From the NCBI GenBank assembly GCA_026418275.1, contig JAOABQ010000045.1:124001-188000 (forward strand): a stretch of DNA of 64,000 nucleotides. Direction: 5' to 3'. The position numbers were made by a program, and so were the translations under genes. Each line of letters opens with the position of its first letter. Positions within the stretch are counted from its first letter, which is position 1. The DNA is from Clostridia bacterium (GTDB lineage: Bacteria; Bacillota; Clostridia; Acetivibrionales; DSM-2933). This document shows, in pieces, positions 51,293-61,243 of this stretch. The notes beneath the pieces are model-generated. The model had not been told where the DNA came from. It was given only the letters and a program-made list of their open reading frames with translations, and did no database searches.

Positions 51293-51964
51293 ATGCATGA
51301 AGGGCACAGAAAAAGGCTAAGGAGCAGGTTTATCAAAGAGGGGCTGGACAGTTTTGAGCCCCATCAAGTTTTAGAGCTGCTGTTATTTTACTCCATTCCC
51401 AGGAAGGATACCAATGAGTTGGCCCACATTCTTCTAAAAAAATACGGTTCTCTCTCCGGTGTTTTTGAAGCGGACTCTAAAGACCTTGCCGGCACCGAAG
51501 GCATTGGGGAAAATACGGCAATACTGTTATCCCTCATCCCCCAGGTAGCAAGGATGTACTTTAAAGACCGCTGGGGTGAGAAACCGGTGTTAAACAGTTC
51601 TGAAAAAGCGGGAAGATACGCTGTATCCCTATTTACTGGACGGCTCTACGAGACTTTCTTTATTATTTGTCTGGACGCGCAAAATAAGGTTCACTATGCC
51701 TCTCCGGTGCATGAAGGGACCATCAACGAGGCGCCCGTTTATCCACGCCTTATCGTAGAATGCGCCATAAGACACCAAGCCAATAGTGTAATCCTGGCGC
51801 ACAATCATCCCGGGGGAAGCCTTAAACCTTCCAAAGCGGATATTGAAGCAACCAACCGGATAAAGGCGGCACTAGAAGCAATTTCCATCAAAGTGGTGGA
51901 TCATATTATTGTCGCGGGAGATCAGTATATGAGCTTTGCGGAAAAGGGACTCATTACATTTTAA
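51293..51964 (+). CDS. radC: RadC family JAB-domain protein
   Basis: 223 residues: an N-terminal helix-hairpin-helix region (LAGTEGIGENTAILL) and a JAB/MPN domain with VHEGTINEA and HNHPGGSLKPSKADIEAT, giving the H-x-H-x-x-G-x-S-x-x-D zinc pattern. Despite the name, a direct DNA repair role is doubtful. AAGGAG lies 6 bases before ATG 51293; in-frame starts at 51242/51245 have no site. Its 3' end overlaps the converging gene by 11 bases. Confidence 0.9.
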   Translation: MHEGHRKRLRSRFIKEGLDSFEPHQVLELLLFYSIPRKDTNELAHILLKKYGSLSGVFEADSKDLAGTEGIGENTAILLSLIPQVARMYFKDRWGEKPVLNSSEKAGRYAVSLFTGRLYETFFIICLDAQNKVHYASPVHEGTINEAPVYPRLIVECAIRHQANSVILAHNHPGGSLKPSKADIEATNRIKAALEAISIKVVDHIIVAGDQYMSFAEKGLITF

Positions 51965-53063
51965 TATCTCTTTCAGCCAGGCGTTTGTCGACAAAACGGC
52001 TGAGCAATGTTTTTAACACAGCCATCAAAGGAACCCCGATCAGCATTCCTACAATACCATAGATCGCGCCTCCTACGGTTATGGCCACAATAATCAGGAT
52101 CGGGCTTAAGCCCACCTTATCTCCAATGATTTTGGGAGATAGGAATAAGCTGTCAAACTGTGAAAGTACAAGGAGGAAGATAAAAACCCACAAAGCTTGA
52201 ATGGGGGAGATAAAAAGAAGAATGACCACTGCAGGTATCATTCCCAAAAGATTACCGAAGTAGGGAATCAAATTGGTAATTCCTACAATAATGCTGATCA
52301 ATAAGGAATAAGGGGTTCTTATGATAAAGAGCCCGATAAAGCATACAATGCCTACAATAACGGCTACCATCAGCCGGCCCACAATATATTTTTTAAAGGT
52401 TTCGTTCACTTCACCTCCAAATTCTATGATTTTACTTCCTTTTTCCCGTGGTACTACAGCATAAATAAACTTCTTTAGACTGTTTATGAAGTCTTCCTTA
52501 TCATAAAGAAAATAGATGGAAATAATAATGGCCATAATGAATTTTAATACGGTAGAGGTAAGGCTTACTATCTTTGAGAAAAACGCATTCATGGAAAAGT
52601 TTAAAATATTGCTGGCTTGTTTTATTACATCGTTCAGGTTTTCCTTGATATAGTCGGTGATATTGAATTTGTCAAATTCCTGCCACTGGACTACATAACC
52701 CAGTAAAAACTTCTGTAGCTTATTCGCATAGACATTGATATTTCCCAAAAACTGATTGATATTATCGGTCAGCATAGGAACCAGGATGGTCAAACAAAAT
52801 ACCACAATACCCGTAAAAGCGGAATAGATGAGAAAAATGCTTAAGCCCCTGCGGATCTTAAGCTTTTTTTCTATTAAAACCATCATGGGATTTAATAGGT
52901 ACGCAATGGCAAATGCCCAAAAGAGGTAGCTTAAGATAGACAGGAAAAAACCAAGGCCGCTCAACAGAATTTCTGCATTGTTCACAAGTCTAAAGAGGAT
53001 AAAGGCGATAAGAAGTAAAGGTAATAGACGTAAATACGGAATTTTGTTGCGGTCAAAAAGCAT
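51954..53063 (-). CDS. AI-2E family (PerM/YtvI-like) membrane permease
   Basis: 369 residues with about eight membrane helices and the family loop GITNLIPYFGNLLGMIPAV plus the ending FLSPKIIGDKVGLSPILIIVAI. Members export diverse small molecules or ions; the substrate cannot be told. GAGGAGG lies before the ATG at 53063. It converges on radC with overlapping stops. Confidence 0.9.
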   Translation of the reverse strand: MLFDRNKIPYLRLLPLLLIAFILFRLVNNAEILLSGLGFFLSILSYLFWAFAIAYLLNPMMVLIEKKLKIRRGLSIFLIYSAFTGIVVFCLTILVPMLTDNINQFLGNINVYANKLQKFLLGYVVQWQEFDKFNITDYIKENLNDVIKQASNILNFSMNAFFSKIVSLTSTVLKFIMAIIISIYFLYDKEDFINSLKKFIYAVVPREKGSKIIEFGGEVNETFKKYIVGRLMVAVIVGIVCFIGLFIIRTPYSLLISIIVGITNLIPYFGNLLGMIPAVVILLFISPIQALWVFIFLLVLSQFDSLFLSPKIIGDKVGLSPILIIVAITVGGAIYGIVGMLIGVPLMAVLKTLLSRFVDKRLAERDIKM

Positions 53064-53169
53064 TTGATTAACCTCCTCAGGTCTATTATAATGCGATTAT
53101 ATCATATATTGATTTTAGGTTGAATCATTTTTTAATTTAAGTTTTTCCAATAAATAATGAGGTGATTAA

Positions 53170-54108
53170 ATGTTAAGAGTGGACACCCATTGCGATACCA
53201 TAACCAGGATTATGGAACTCAATGAGAATCTTTATAAGAATACCTGCCATTTGGATATCGAGAGGCTAAAGGGGATGGGAAATGTTGTTCAGTTTTTTGC
53301 TGCATTTATTGACCCGGCATACTGCCAGGCCTATGCGATGAAGAGGGCAGTCCAGATTATCGACCGGTTTTACAAGGAAGTTGAAATTTATAATGACGAC
53401 ATTACGTTGTGTTGTAATGCTGATGAGATTGACATAGCCCTGGGACAGAAAAAAATCGCTGCCCTCCTATCCATTGAAGGCGGAGAAGCATTGCAGGGAG
53501 AAATTTCTGCCCTTAGGATATTTTACAAACTGGGGGTAAGAAGTATCTGTCTTACATGGAATTATCGGAATGAAATTGCAGATGGGGTGGCAGACGGGAT
53601 ATCGGGAGGGGGACTCACTCCCTTTGGAAGAGAAGTGGTCAAGGAAATGAATTCATTGGGAATGCTGGTAGATGTGTCACATATTTCTGAAAAAGGGTTT
53701 TGGGATGTCCTTGAAATCACGAAATATCCGGTCATTGTTTCTCATTCCAATGCGAAAAAGATATGCAGCCATAAAAGGAATCTGACAGACGAACAAATTT
53801 TGGCTGTTAAAAATAATCAGGGAGTTATTGGTATCAACTTGTATCCCTATTTTTTAAATGATAAGGGAAATGCCGCATTGGTCGATGTAATAAAGCATAT
53901 TGAGCATATCGCCGGATTGGCTGGGCCGCTTCATCTTGGCATTGGGGCAGATTTTGACGGTATTGAAAGTACACCGGAGGATATACGGGGGATCCAGGAT
54001 ATGGATAAGGTATTCAATGCACTTCTAAAACTCAATTATTCGCAAGAAGTAGTAGAGAATATTGCAGGAAAAAATTTTTACCGGGTGATGAGGGATGTCC
54101 TGATATAA
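53170..54108 (+). CDS. Membrane dipeptidase family (M19) metallopeptidase
   Basis: 312 residues with all metal-site motifs: VDTHCDT (H-x-D), SIEGGEAL (Glu), VDVSHIS and VSHSNAK (His), GADFDGIE (Asp). It hydrolyses dipeptides, possibly those with D-residues. No signal peptide is seen, so it acts in the cytoplasm. GAGGTGATT lies ahead of the ATG. Confidence 0.92.
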   Translation: MLRVDTHCDTITRIMELNENLYKNTCHLDIERLKGMGNVVQFFAAFIDPAYCQAYAMKRAVQIIDRFYKEVEIYNDDITLCCNADEIDIALGQKKIAALLSIEGGEALQGEISALRIFYKLGVRSICLTWNYRNEIADGVADGISGGGLTPFGREVVKEMNSLGMLVDVSHISEKGFWDVLEITKYPVIVSHSNAKKICSHKRNLTDEQILAVKNNQGVIGINLYPYFLNDKGNAALVDVIKHIEHIAGLAGPLHLGIGADFDGIESTPEDIRGIQDMDKVFNALLKLNYSQEVVENIAGKNFYRVMRDVLI

Positions 54109-54277
54109 AATTAAAACTGTCAGCAATAACTATTTATAGACTGGCTATATTCTTTGAAAACATAAAATGAAAAGTAACTCTTAAAGAATTAAATTGAATT
54201 TTTGTAATCTTAAACTTGCAAAAAAAGATAAAATATAATAAAATGATAGCAATATATGGTTGATAGGAGGTCTTATT

Positions 54278-55465
54278 ATGGAGCTTTCGAAAAAGGCAAT
54301 GTCCATCAGTCCGTCTTCAACTTTGGCGATTGATGCAAAAGCAAAGAAAATGAAGGCAGATGGCATTGATGTAATCGGTTTTGGTGCAGGTGAACCTGAT
54401 TTCGATACACCGCAGCACATAAAAGAAGCGGCAATAAAGGCAATTCAAGAAGGATTTACAAAGTATACCCCTGCGTCAGGGACATTGGACTTAAAACATG
54501 CTGTCTGTAGAAAATTTAAAAAAGACAATGGGCTTGACTATACCCCTTCCAATATAGTAATCAGCAATGGCGCAAAACACTCCTTGGTGAATGCATTCCA
54601 GGCGATTTGCAATCCGGGGGACGAAGTGATTATCCCGGCGCCTTTCTGGGTGAGTTATCCGGAAATGGTAAAGCTGGCTGACGGAGTTCCGGTCATTGTA
54701 AATACTACCGAAGAAGACGGTTTTAAATTTACAGTGGATCAAATAGAAAAGGCAATTTCCAATAAGACAAAAGCCCTTGTATTAAACAGTCCCAGCAACC
54801 CCACCGGAATGATTTACAGTGAAGCAGAGTTAAGACAGGTTGCGGACCTTGCTGTGGCAAAAGGGATTTACGTTATCTCGGATGAAATTTATGAAAAATT
54901 GATTTACGACGGGTTTAAGCATGTCAGCATTGCTTCCTTCAATGACAAAATTAAAGATTTAACCATTGTTGTAAACGGTGTGGCAAAATCCTATTCCATG
55001 ACCGGCTGGCGAATCGGTTATACAGCTTCCAATGCGAAAATCGCTGAAATTATGGGGAATGTTCAAAGTCATGCAACTTCAAACCCCAACTCCATCGCAC
55101 AAAAGGCAACCGTTGCTGCCTTGGACGGTCCGCAGGATGAAGTGGACAGGATGGTGGCGGAGTTCGGCAAAAGAAGAGATTATATGGTTGAAAGAATCAA
55201 CGCTATCCCGGGATTATCCTGTATAAAGCCCAACGGAGCATTTTATGTAATGATGAATATCACGAAGATCATAGGAACGGAAGTTTGCGGAGCAGTTATC
55301 AAGGGATCGGACGATTTTGCCAATATGCTTCTTGAAAAGGCAAACGTGGCTTTAGTTCCCGGTTCAGGATTTGGAACAGATATCCATGTTAGGCTTTCTT
55401 ATGCAACTTCATTAAAAAATATTACAGAAGGCTTAAATAGAATTGAAAAATTCTTAGAGAAGTAA
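54278..55465 (+). CDS. aspC: Aspartate aminotransferase (class I, PLP)
   Basis: 395 residues, subgroup Ib aminotransferase: GFGAGEPDFDTPQHIKEAA, SNGAKHSLVNAFQAI, NSPSNPTGMIY, the PLP lysine in VNGVAKSYSMTGWRIGY, and FGTDIHVRLSYATS near the end. It interconverts aspartate and oxaloacetate. TAGGAGG lies 7 bases before ATG 54278, which is chosen over an in-frame ATG at 54260. Confidence 0.92.
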   Translation: MELSKKAMSISPSSTLAIDAKAKKMKADGIDVIGFGAGEPDFDTPQHIKEAAIKAIQEGFTKYTPASGTLDLKHAVCRKFKKDNGLDYTPSNIVISNGAKHSLVNAFQAICNPGDEVIIPAPFWVSYPEMVKLADGVPVIVNTTEEDGFKFTVDQIEKAISNKTKALVLNSPSNPTGMIYSEAELRQVADLAVAKGIYVISDEIYEKLIYDGFKHVSIASFNDKIKDLTIVVNGVAKSYSMTGWRIGYTASNAKIAEIMGNVQSHATSNPNSIAQKATVAALDGPQDEVDRMVAEFGKRRDYMVERINAIPGLSCIKPNGAFYVMMNITKIIGTEVCGAVIKGSDDFANMLLEKANVALVPGSGFGTDIHVRLSYATSLKNITEGLNRIEKFLEK

Positions 55466-55544
55466 TATAATTGTCCTTGGGCGATCTGACAAAATTTTGT
55501 CGGAATTTACCCCAATATCAATATCATATTCATAAATATCTTTG

Positions 55545-55572
55545 GCGGGATCGGTAATCCCGCAATTTTTTT
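55545..55572 (+). terminator. Terminator after aspC
   Basis: GCGGGAT (55545-55551) pairs with ATCCCGC (55557-55563) over CGGTA, followed by AATTTTTTTATC. A separate 14-base palindrome, GACAAAATTTTGTC, lies at 55488-55501. Confidence 0.85.
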
Positions 55573-55654
55573 ATCTCGAAAAGTAATAATGTGTAAATAA
55601 TGTTTAAAACTAGAGAGTACTTCAATATTTTAAATGAAATAAAGGAGCTTTCTC

Positions 55655-55683
55655 TTGCTGAGAATTTTTGGGTATGATAAAAT
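55655..55683 (+). promoter_or_regulatory. Sigma-A promoter of the GT-C/DUF2809/SDR operon
   Basis: TTGCTG (55655-55660), 17-base spacer, TAAAAT (55678-55683); about 45 bases before the ATG at 55729. Confidence 0.6.
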
Positions 55684-55728
55684 GGGCCTACATCCATTTC
55701 GACAAAACATGATTTTCAGGGGGACAAA

Positions 55729-57303
55729 ATGATCAGGCTGCAAAAGTTCATTTATTTCATTTTTGCTTTCTTTTTAGGGGTCTTTATTATTGGTTCTATG
55801 TTTTGGAAAGCTGATCTTGAAATTTTACTCAATGTTGAAGTACCCATCAAAGAGGTACCGGTATTTGTACGGCAAAACCTTTTATTCCTTATTCTTTCCG
55901 CAGTGTTATTTTTTATCTTATATAGAGCATTGTTTGGGATTTGCTGCCGGCTGGAAAAATTCAAGCCATCCTATATTGTCCCAATTGTTCTAGGGTGTTC
56001 GGTTATTTTTCAGGTTGTCATCATGGTCCAATTGCCTGTAATTTCATTCGGAGACGCAGATTTCATATACAGCTATTTTGCTAAAGACTTTTTAAACGGA
56101 AATTATACAGCCCTGCAGCCGGGACAGTACTTGCATTATTACCCCCATAATTTAGGGATGACCTTGTATGATATGCTGCTTTTAAAAATCTTTCCCCAAA
56201 GTCTATTCGTTCCCAAAATCATTAATATTATGTTTACAACCTTGTCTTCCTTTATCATTTACAGGTTGTATAAGGAGTTTGATACCGACAATACAAAAAG
56301 ACCGTATGGCGTTCTGGTTTTCTCATGCTTTTTCCTTCCACCGGTCTTTTTAAACAACCTTATTTATAATGACATCATTTCATCCTCTTTATTTTTATAT
56401 GGTATCTATTTTTCGGTTTTGTATATGAAGAGGAAAGGATTTTCCTTTGCCTTGGCCTCGGCCTTATGCTTTGGTGTAGGGAGTTTTATGCGGCCCCTTG
56501 GAATCATCTTTGTGATTGCGGTTATCCTCGTCATGCTTTTTAAATCCTTGGGGGTGAAGAGAATTCTCATATTCGCCCTCATGTGCGGCTTATTGTTAAA
56601 ATTCCCCCTCTGGATTACAAGCTTTTACTTTGAACAAAAGGGAATAATTAAGGAACCGCTGGGGAAAAACGCGGCACCCGTATTGAAATGGATACACATG
56701 GGGATTTCTGAAGAACGTTTTGGATACTGGGATGATAATCAAAGTCTCTATATGTATCTCACCGATGCGAAGGGGGATAAGAAAGAGAGTGAAAAACTTT
56801 TTATGAAGGGTATTCAAGATAAAATCAGAAAGATGGGTCCTGTAAACTTAATAAAAATGTATTTCAAAAAAGCAGTCTGGCAGTGGACTCAAGGCACTTT
56901 TTCAAGTGATGACAGTATATTATTTGATAAAGAGCTTATTTCCATTGTAAAAAAAGAAAATAATATGGATGTTTTTCAATATGATACCGTTACAAGTAAA
57001 TATCTTGCTGAAAATAAAAAGGCAAGGGACGCAATCACTTGGTCTATGTATATTACCCAGTTCCTTATGTTTTGTTTGATACTCTATTATTTGGTTGTAT
57101 CCATAAAAAGAAAAGACTACACCGGGTTGCTGTTTGTTTTTATAATCTTAGGGTTTATTGGATTTTACCTCCTATGGGAGATTAAGCCCAGATATGTGTT
57201 CCCATGTTATCCGTATCTCATCCTGTTGTCTTTTCAAGGGATGAAGAAGTTGTCATTTATAAGCATCAAAAAATTCAAAAAACAAAATGCGGTAGAGGTT
57301 TAA
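55729..57303 (+). CDS. Polytopic GT-C (family 39-like) glycosyltransferase
   Basis: 524 residues with about ten to twelve membrane helices. The first external loop ISFGDADFIYSYFAKDFLNG carries the acidic motif expected for GT-C enzymes using polyprenyl-phosphate sugars, followed by YYPHNLGMTLYDMLLLK. The C-terminal KPRYVFPCYPYLILLS stretch also fits mannosyltransferase-like proteins. The acceptor is unknown; a cell-envelope glycan or glycoprotein is likely. AGGGGGAC precedes the ATG. The next gene begins 4 bases after the stop. Confidence 0.8.
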   Translation: MIRLQKFIYFIFAFFLGVFIIGSMFWKADLEILLNVEVPIKEVPVFVRQNLLFLILSAVLFFILYRALFGICCRLEKFKPSYIVPIVLGCSVIFQVVIMVQLPVISFGDADFIYSYFAKDFLNGNYTALQPGQYLHYYPHNLGMTLYDMLLLKIFPQSLFVPKIINIMFTTLSSFIIYRLYKEFDTDNTKRPYGVLVFSCFFLPPVFLNNLIYNDIISSSLFLYGIYFSVLYMKRKGFSFALASALCFGVGSFMRPLGIIFVIAVILVMLFKSLGVKRILIFALMCGLLLKFPLWITSFYFEQKGIIKEPLGKNAAPVLKWIHMGISEERFGYWDDNQSLYMYLTDAKGDKKESEKLFMKGIQDKIRKMGPVNLIKMYFKKAVWQWTQGTFSSDDSILFDKELISIVKKENNMDVFQYDTVTSKYLAENKKARDAITWSMYITQFLMFCLILYYLVVSIKRKDYTGLLFVFIILGFIGFYLLWEIKPRYVFPCYPYLILLSFQGMKKLSFISIKKFKKQNAVEV

Positions 57304-57307
57304 TCAA

Positions 57308-57724
57308 ATGAGATCCGGGCGTAAAAGAATTGTATATGGAGTCTTCGTTGTTATTGTGATTTTAATAGGTTTATCAACCCGGTATGGAGCAAAATTTTTG
57401 CCGGACTTTATCTCATTATTCATGGGGGATATTTTATGGGCATTCATGGTGTACCTTCTGACAGGTTTTTTATTTAGGAACTTGCCAACAATAAAGATTG
57501 CGACTTGTACCATGGTGTTTTCCTTTACAATAGAAATAAGCCAGCTTTATCATGCCCCGTGGATTGATACCATTCGAAGCAAAAGATTGGGCGGGCTCAT
57601 TTTAGGATATGGATTTTTGTGGTCTGATTTAGTATGTTATACAATTGGAATTTTATTGGGTATTTTTATTGAAAAGTGTAGTTTTCTTAATAAGTACCTT
57701 TTTCAAAAAAGAGATAAACGGTAG
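57308..57724 (+). CDS. DUF2809 family membrane protein
   Basis: 138 residues with three or four membrane helices and the clear DUF2809 blocks LGLSTRYG-like start, GDILWAFMVYLLTGFLF, IEISQLYHAPWIDTIRSKR and GGLILGYGFLWSDLVCY. Function unknown. It follows the GT-C gene after 4 bases and probably shares its transcript. Confidence 0.9.
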   Translation: MRSGRKRIVYGVFVVIVILIGLSTRYGAKFLPDFISLFMGDILWAFMVYLLTGFLFRNLPTIKIATCTMVFSFTIEISQLYHAPWIDTIRSKRLGGLILGYGFLWSDLVCYTIGILLGIFIEKCSFLNKYLFQKRDKR

Positions 57725-57771
57725 AAAGACCATGCAATTTACCATTAGTAGATAAACGAGGTCAAAAAAAC

Positions 57772-58488
57772 ATGAAAAAAGCAATCATTGTTGGAGCAAG
57801 CAGCGGTATTGGCCGAGAACTGGCCAAAATACTTTCCGCAAACGGTTATATTTTGGGACTGGCAGCAAGAAGAACGGCGTTGCTTCAAACCCTTCAAAAG
57901 GAACTACCGAATCCCTCCCATATCAAGTGTTTGGATCTTTCCGCTCCCGAGGAAGCTTCCCGGAAGATTTCGGAATTGATTGACGAAACGGGAGGAATGG
58001 ATTTGATTATTATAAGTTCAGGTGTAGGCTATATCAATGAAGACCTGGAGTGGGACAAAGAAAAGGAAACCATTGCGGTCAATGTCTCCGGTTTTTCAGC
58101 TGCGGCCAATGCTGCCGCCCAATACTTTATGAAACAAGGCTTAGGACATATCGCAGGCATTTCTTCCGTTGCTGCCATCCGTGGAGGAGCTGAAGGCCCT
58201 GCATATAATGCATCTAAGGCTTTCCAATCCAATTATATGGAGGGCCTTCGAATCAAATTCAAAAAAAAGAAACTCAAAATTATGGTGACCGATATAAAAC
58301 CGGGATTTGTGGATACTGAGATGGCAAAGGGAGAAGGGCTATTTTGGGTAGCACCGCCAAAGAAGGCAGCAAAACAAATATACCGGGCAATAATAAAGAA
58401 AAAGAACCATGTTTATGTCACAAAAAGGTGGCTTATTTTTGCCTGGCTTCTAAAACTTTTGCCCTATTCCATATATTCGAAGTTGTAG
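57772..58488 (+). CDS. Short-chain dehydrogenase/reductase
   Basis: 238 residues, a classical SDR: cofactor loop GASSGIG (8-14), ISSGVGY at the NNAG position, active site SSVAAIRGG then Y-x3-K in PAYNASK. The substrate is unknown. ACGAGGTC lies before the ATG, 47 bases after the DUF2809 gene. Confidence 0.9.
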   Translation: MKKAIIVGASSGIGRELAKILSANGYILGLAARRTALLQTLQKELPNPSHIKCLDLSAPEEASRKISELIDETGGMDLIIISSGVGYINEDLEWDKEKETIAVNVSGFSAAANAAAQYFMKQGLGHIAGISSVAAIRGGAEGPAYNASKAFQSNYMEGLRIKFKKKKLKIMVTDIKPGFVDTEMAKGEGLFWVAPPKKAAKQIYRAIIKKKNHVYVTKRWLIFAWLLKLLPYSIYSKL

Positions 58489-58522
58489 AAATCATTAAAC
58501 ATTTCATAAAATGAATTATCTA

Positions 58523-58552
58523 TTGGCAAGTAAGGTGTATATTTGGTATACT
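58523..58552 (+). promoter_or_regulatory. Possible promoter of the diguanylate cyclase gene
   Basis: TTGGCA (58523-58528), 18-base spacer, TATACT (58547-58552). If used, it gives a long leader of about 310 bases (58560-58870). In that leader I see only short hairpins (CATCC/GGATG near 58626-58646, CGTTTG/CAAACG near 58745-58770), no riboswitch I recognise, and the repeat motif at 58601. The rest of the gap 58489-58870 shows nothing. Confidence 0.45.
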
Positions 58553-58600
58553 TAAATAAGAGACCAAATGAATGGTGTTATTTTATATAAACACTGCACT

Positions 58601-58618
58601 AAAAATCTTACATTGTGC
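58601..58618. repeat. Copy of the 18-bp motif found after ftsY
   Basis: AAAAATCTTACATTGTGC, identical at 17 of 18 positions to 28640-28657. Confidence 0.55.
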
Positions 58619-58870
58619 TTAAGACATCCGATGTTTTTGGGATGACCTTAGAAGCAGAATGGTATAGATTTTTTTGTTGTATATTAATTGTACGCATCAA
58701 CCTTTACAGCTTTTCAATAGTTTACTCAGTAAAAACATTTGACCGTTTGGAAAGGTTGTCTTTACAAACGCTATCCGCCCTTAAGTAATATATTCATTCT
58801 ATTTTTTATTCGATAAAAGAGTCCATTCTGAAGCAAGCATATTTTATTCGTTTTTTAAGTGGAGGATAAC

Positions 58871-61243
58871 ATGATAAGAATAGGATCAAATCGACAAGGT
58901 CCAACCATAGGAGTCCTTGTCAGTATTCTTGAGGAAGCGTGTCAATCCGAGGCATTAAGAGGCATTATAGACTTTGCGGAAAAACAGGACAGCCGCCTTG
59001 TCATTTTTGTTTGTTCTTCCCTTGGGAATCTTAGTGATGCAATTGAACATCTAAATTATAGAGTGGTTCAAAGTTTTGTTGGAAGAGAAAATGTTAATGG
59101 ACTGATTATATTTACCGGAGCAATGGGAGACTACCTGTCCACTGCTGAAATTCAGAGACTTGTAGATTCCTTTAAGCCTTTACCGGTAGTGAGTATAGCG
59201 ACCCAAGTAGAATCTGTCAGCAGTATTTTAGTAGACAATTACCATGGAATGTATGAAGTAGTAGAGCATCTTATAAAAGAGCACGGATGCCGGCGAATTG
59301 CATTTGTCCGCGGCCCGGAAGGACATGAAGAAGCATTCATCCGCTTCAATGCTTATAAAGCGGTTTTAAATAAATACCAACTGGACTTCGATGAAAATCT
59401 AATTGTACCCGGAATGTTTTCAAAAAATTCAGGGATTGATGCAGTGAAAATTTTATTGGATGAAAGAAAAGTACAGATTGATGGAATTGTTGCTGTGGAT
59501 GATGACACTGCTTCAGGTGTGTTAGCCGAACTTCATGAAAGAGGCATCAGAGTGCCGTTTGATATTGCATTGACAGGCTTTGACGACACTTTTGAAGCAA
59601 AGTTTTCTGCACCGCCCATTACAACGGTGAAGCAGCAGTTTTATGAGCAGGGACAAAAATCTATGGAAACCATACTAAACATCCTTCAAGGGAATAGTGT
59701 TCATTCGAAAATTGTACTTCCAACCAAAATGGTGATCCGGGAATCATGCGGATGTTTTTCCAATAGTGTAAAAAAAGTAGATTTAAAACCGGGAAAAAGA
59801 GAAAATCTTATAAATGGGGCCGAACTCCACAAAACTTTGTCCGAAACGGTTTGCCAAGATATAGAAGAAGAACTCAATCATTATTCTGTGAGGGAACAAA
59901 AGATCGGTCAGTGGGTAGAAAGATTAGTAAACGTTCTGGTTGCAGCAATGCAAAAGGGAGAAGGTTCGGATGACTTTTTACATGAACTACGGGGAATATT
60001 ATTTGAATATTTGAAAAACTCCTGTGAGATAACACTTTGGCATAACATTCTAACCATCTTGAGGAATCATTTTGTATATTTTTATAAGGAGCACGTGGAT
60101 TGTGAAGCTGTAGAAGATACATTCCAAAAGGCTAGGGTCCTGGTAAGTGAAATGATTTTAAATCATCAAATATTCAGTAAAAACCAACAGGAATACAAAC
60201 TATGGCAATTAAGGCAAGTAAGCCAAAACCTGATTATCACATTCAATTTAAAAGATCTTCTGGATGTGATTGAAGAAGGTCTTGAAGTCCTCGGTATTGA
60301 AAGTTGTTATATTTCCCTTTATGAAAAGAAATGTATTTGCAATAAAGGTGAAAGATGGGTTTTGCCTGAGAAATCCAAACTTGTATTTGCATATGAAAAT
60401 AATAAGAGAAAAAATATTGAAAATAAAGAAGTTTATTTTGAAAGTAAAATGCTTATGCCTTCGCTTGGCTATTTGGAACCACTGCCTAAAAGCTCTATTT
60501 TAATGCCTTTATCTTTCAAAGAGGAGCATTTCGGATTTATTGTTTACGGACATGGGTCTGCCGAAAATGTGATCTATGAAACATTAAGGAGTAATATAAG
60601 CAGTGCAATCAAAGGCTCTTTACTGTTTCAAGAGAGGAAAAAGGCAGAAAATGAACTGGTGGAGGCATTAAAGGAGTTATCCGTTAAAAACAATGAGTTA
60701 AAGCATCTTTCAACAAAGGATGAATTGACATCCCTTTATAACCGCCGCGGTTTTCTGGAACTTGCAGAAAGCTATTATAAGATAGCGAAAAGGCACCAGA
60801 ATAAATTTTTAATTCTTTTCGCCGACCTGGATAAATTAAAGTTAATCAATGATAATTTCGGGCATAAAGAAGGAGATGCTGCCATTATTGCGGCAGGACA
60901 AATCCTAAAACAAACCTTCCGGCAGTCGGATATCATAGGAAGGATGGGTGGAGATGAGTTTACCGTTTTAGCCATTAACGCCTGTCTAAAGGATATTAAC
61001 GAAATCAAAAATAGGATCCAGAGAAATATTGACCAATACAATATGAATTCCAATAAACCATACCAACTGTCTCTAAGCGTGGGGGCAATTGAATTTGATT
61101 CCAATAACGGTCTGGCCTTGGAGGATTTGATGGTAGCGGCGGATTACAATTTATATCAAGAAAAACAGAAAAAACGGAAAAAGGATCATTCAATCATCTC
61201 AGGAGGCAAGAATGAGGATAATAAAACTACTGGAAGAGAGTGA
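58871..61243 (+). CDS. Diguanylate cyclase with LacI-type sugar-binding sensor domain
   Basis: 790 residues. Residues about 10-295 are a periplasmic-binding/LacI-type ligand domain (TIGVLVSILEEACQSEALRG, GIVAVDDDTASGVLAELHER, ITTVKQQFYEQG) but without the helix-turn-helix of LacI and without a signal peptide or membrane helix, so it senses a cytoplasmic ligand. Residues 300-610 are a helical/GAF-like middle. The C-terminal GGDEF domain is intact: GRMGGDEFTVLA near 690 with an inhibitory site RQSD five residues before it, so it should make cyclic di-GMP with product inhibition. GGAGG lies 5 bases before ATG 58871. It overlaps the acetyltransferase gene by 32 bases. Confidence 0.9.
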   Translation: MIRIGSNRQGPTIGVLVSILEEACQSEALRGIIDFAEKQDSRLVIFVCSSLGNLSDAIEHLNYRVVQSFVGRENVNGLIIFTGAMGDYLSTAEIQRLVDSFKPLPVVSIATQVESVSSILVDNYHGMYEVVEHLIKEHGCRRIAFVRGPEGHEEAFIRFNAYKAVLNKYQLDFDENLIVPGMFSKNSGIDAVKILLDERKVQIDGIVAVDDDTASGVLAELHERGIRVPFDIALTGFDDTFEAKFSAPPITTVKQQFYEQGQKSMETILNILQGNSVHSKIVLPTKMVIRESCGCFSNSVKKVDLKPGKRENLINGAELHKTLSETVCQDIEEELNHYSVREQKIGQWVERLVNVLVAAMQKGEGSDDFLHELRGILFEYLKNSCEITLWHNILTILRNHFVYFYKEHVDCEAVEDTFQKARVLVSEMILNHQIFSKNQQEYKLWQLRQVSQNLIITFNLKDLLDVIEEGLEVLGIESCYISLYEKKCICNKGERWVLPEKSKLVFAYENNKRKNIENKEVYFESKMLMPSLGYLEPLPKSSILMPLSFKEEHFGFIVYGHGSAENVIYETLRSNISSAIKGSLLFQERKKAENELVEALKELSVKNNELKHLSTKDELTSLYNRRGFLELAESYYKIAKRHQNKFLILFADLDKLKLINDNFGHKEGDAAIIAAGQILKQTFRQSDIIGRMGGDEFTVLAINACLKDINEIKNRIQRNIDQYNMNSNKPYQLSLSVGAIEFDSNNGLALEDLMVAADYNLYQEKQKKRKKDHSIISGGKNEDNKTTGRE

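Noticed and set aside
58560..58870. A cyclic di-GMP riboswitch ahead of the diguanylate cyclase
   Set aside because: I looked for the conserved GEMM-type cores and did not find them; only short hairpins are present.
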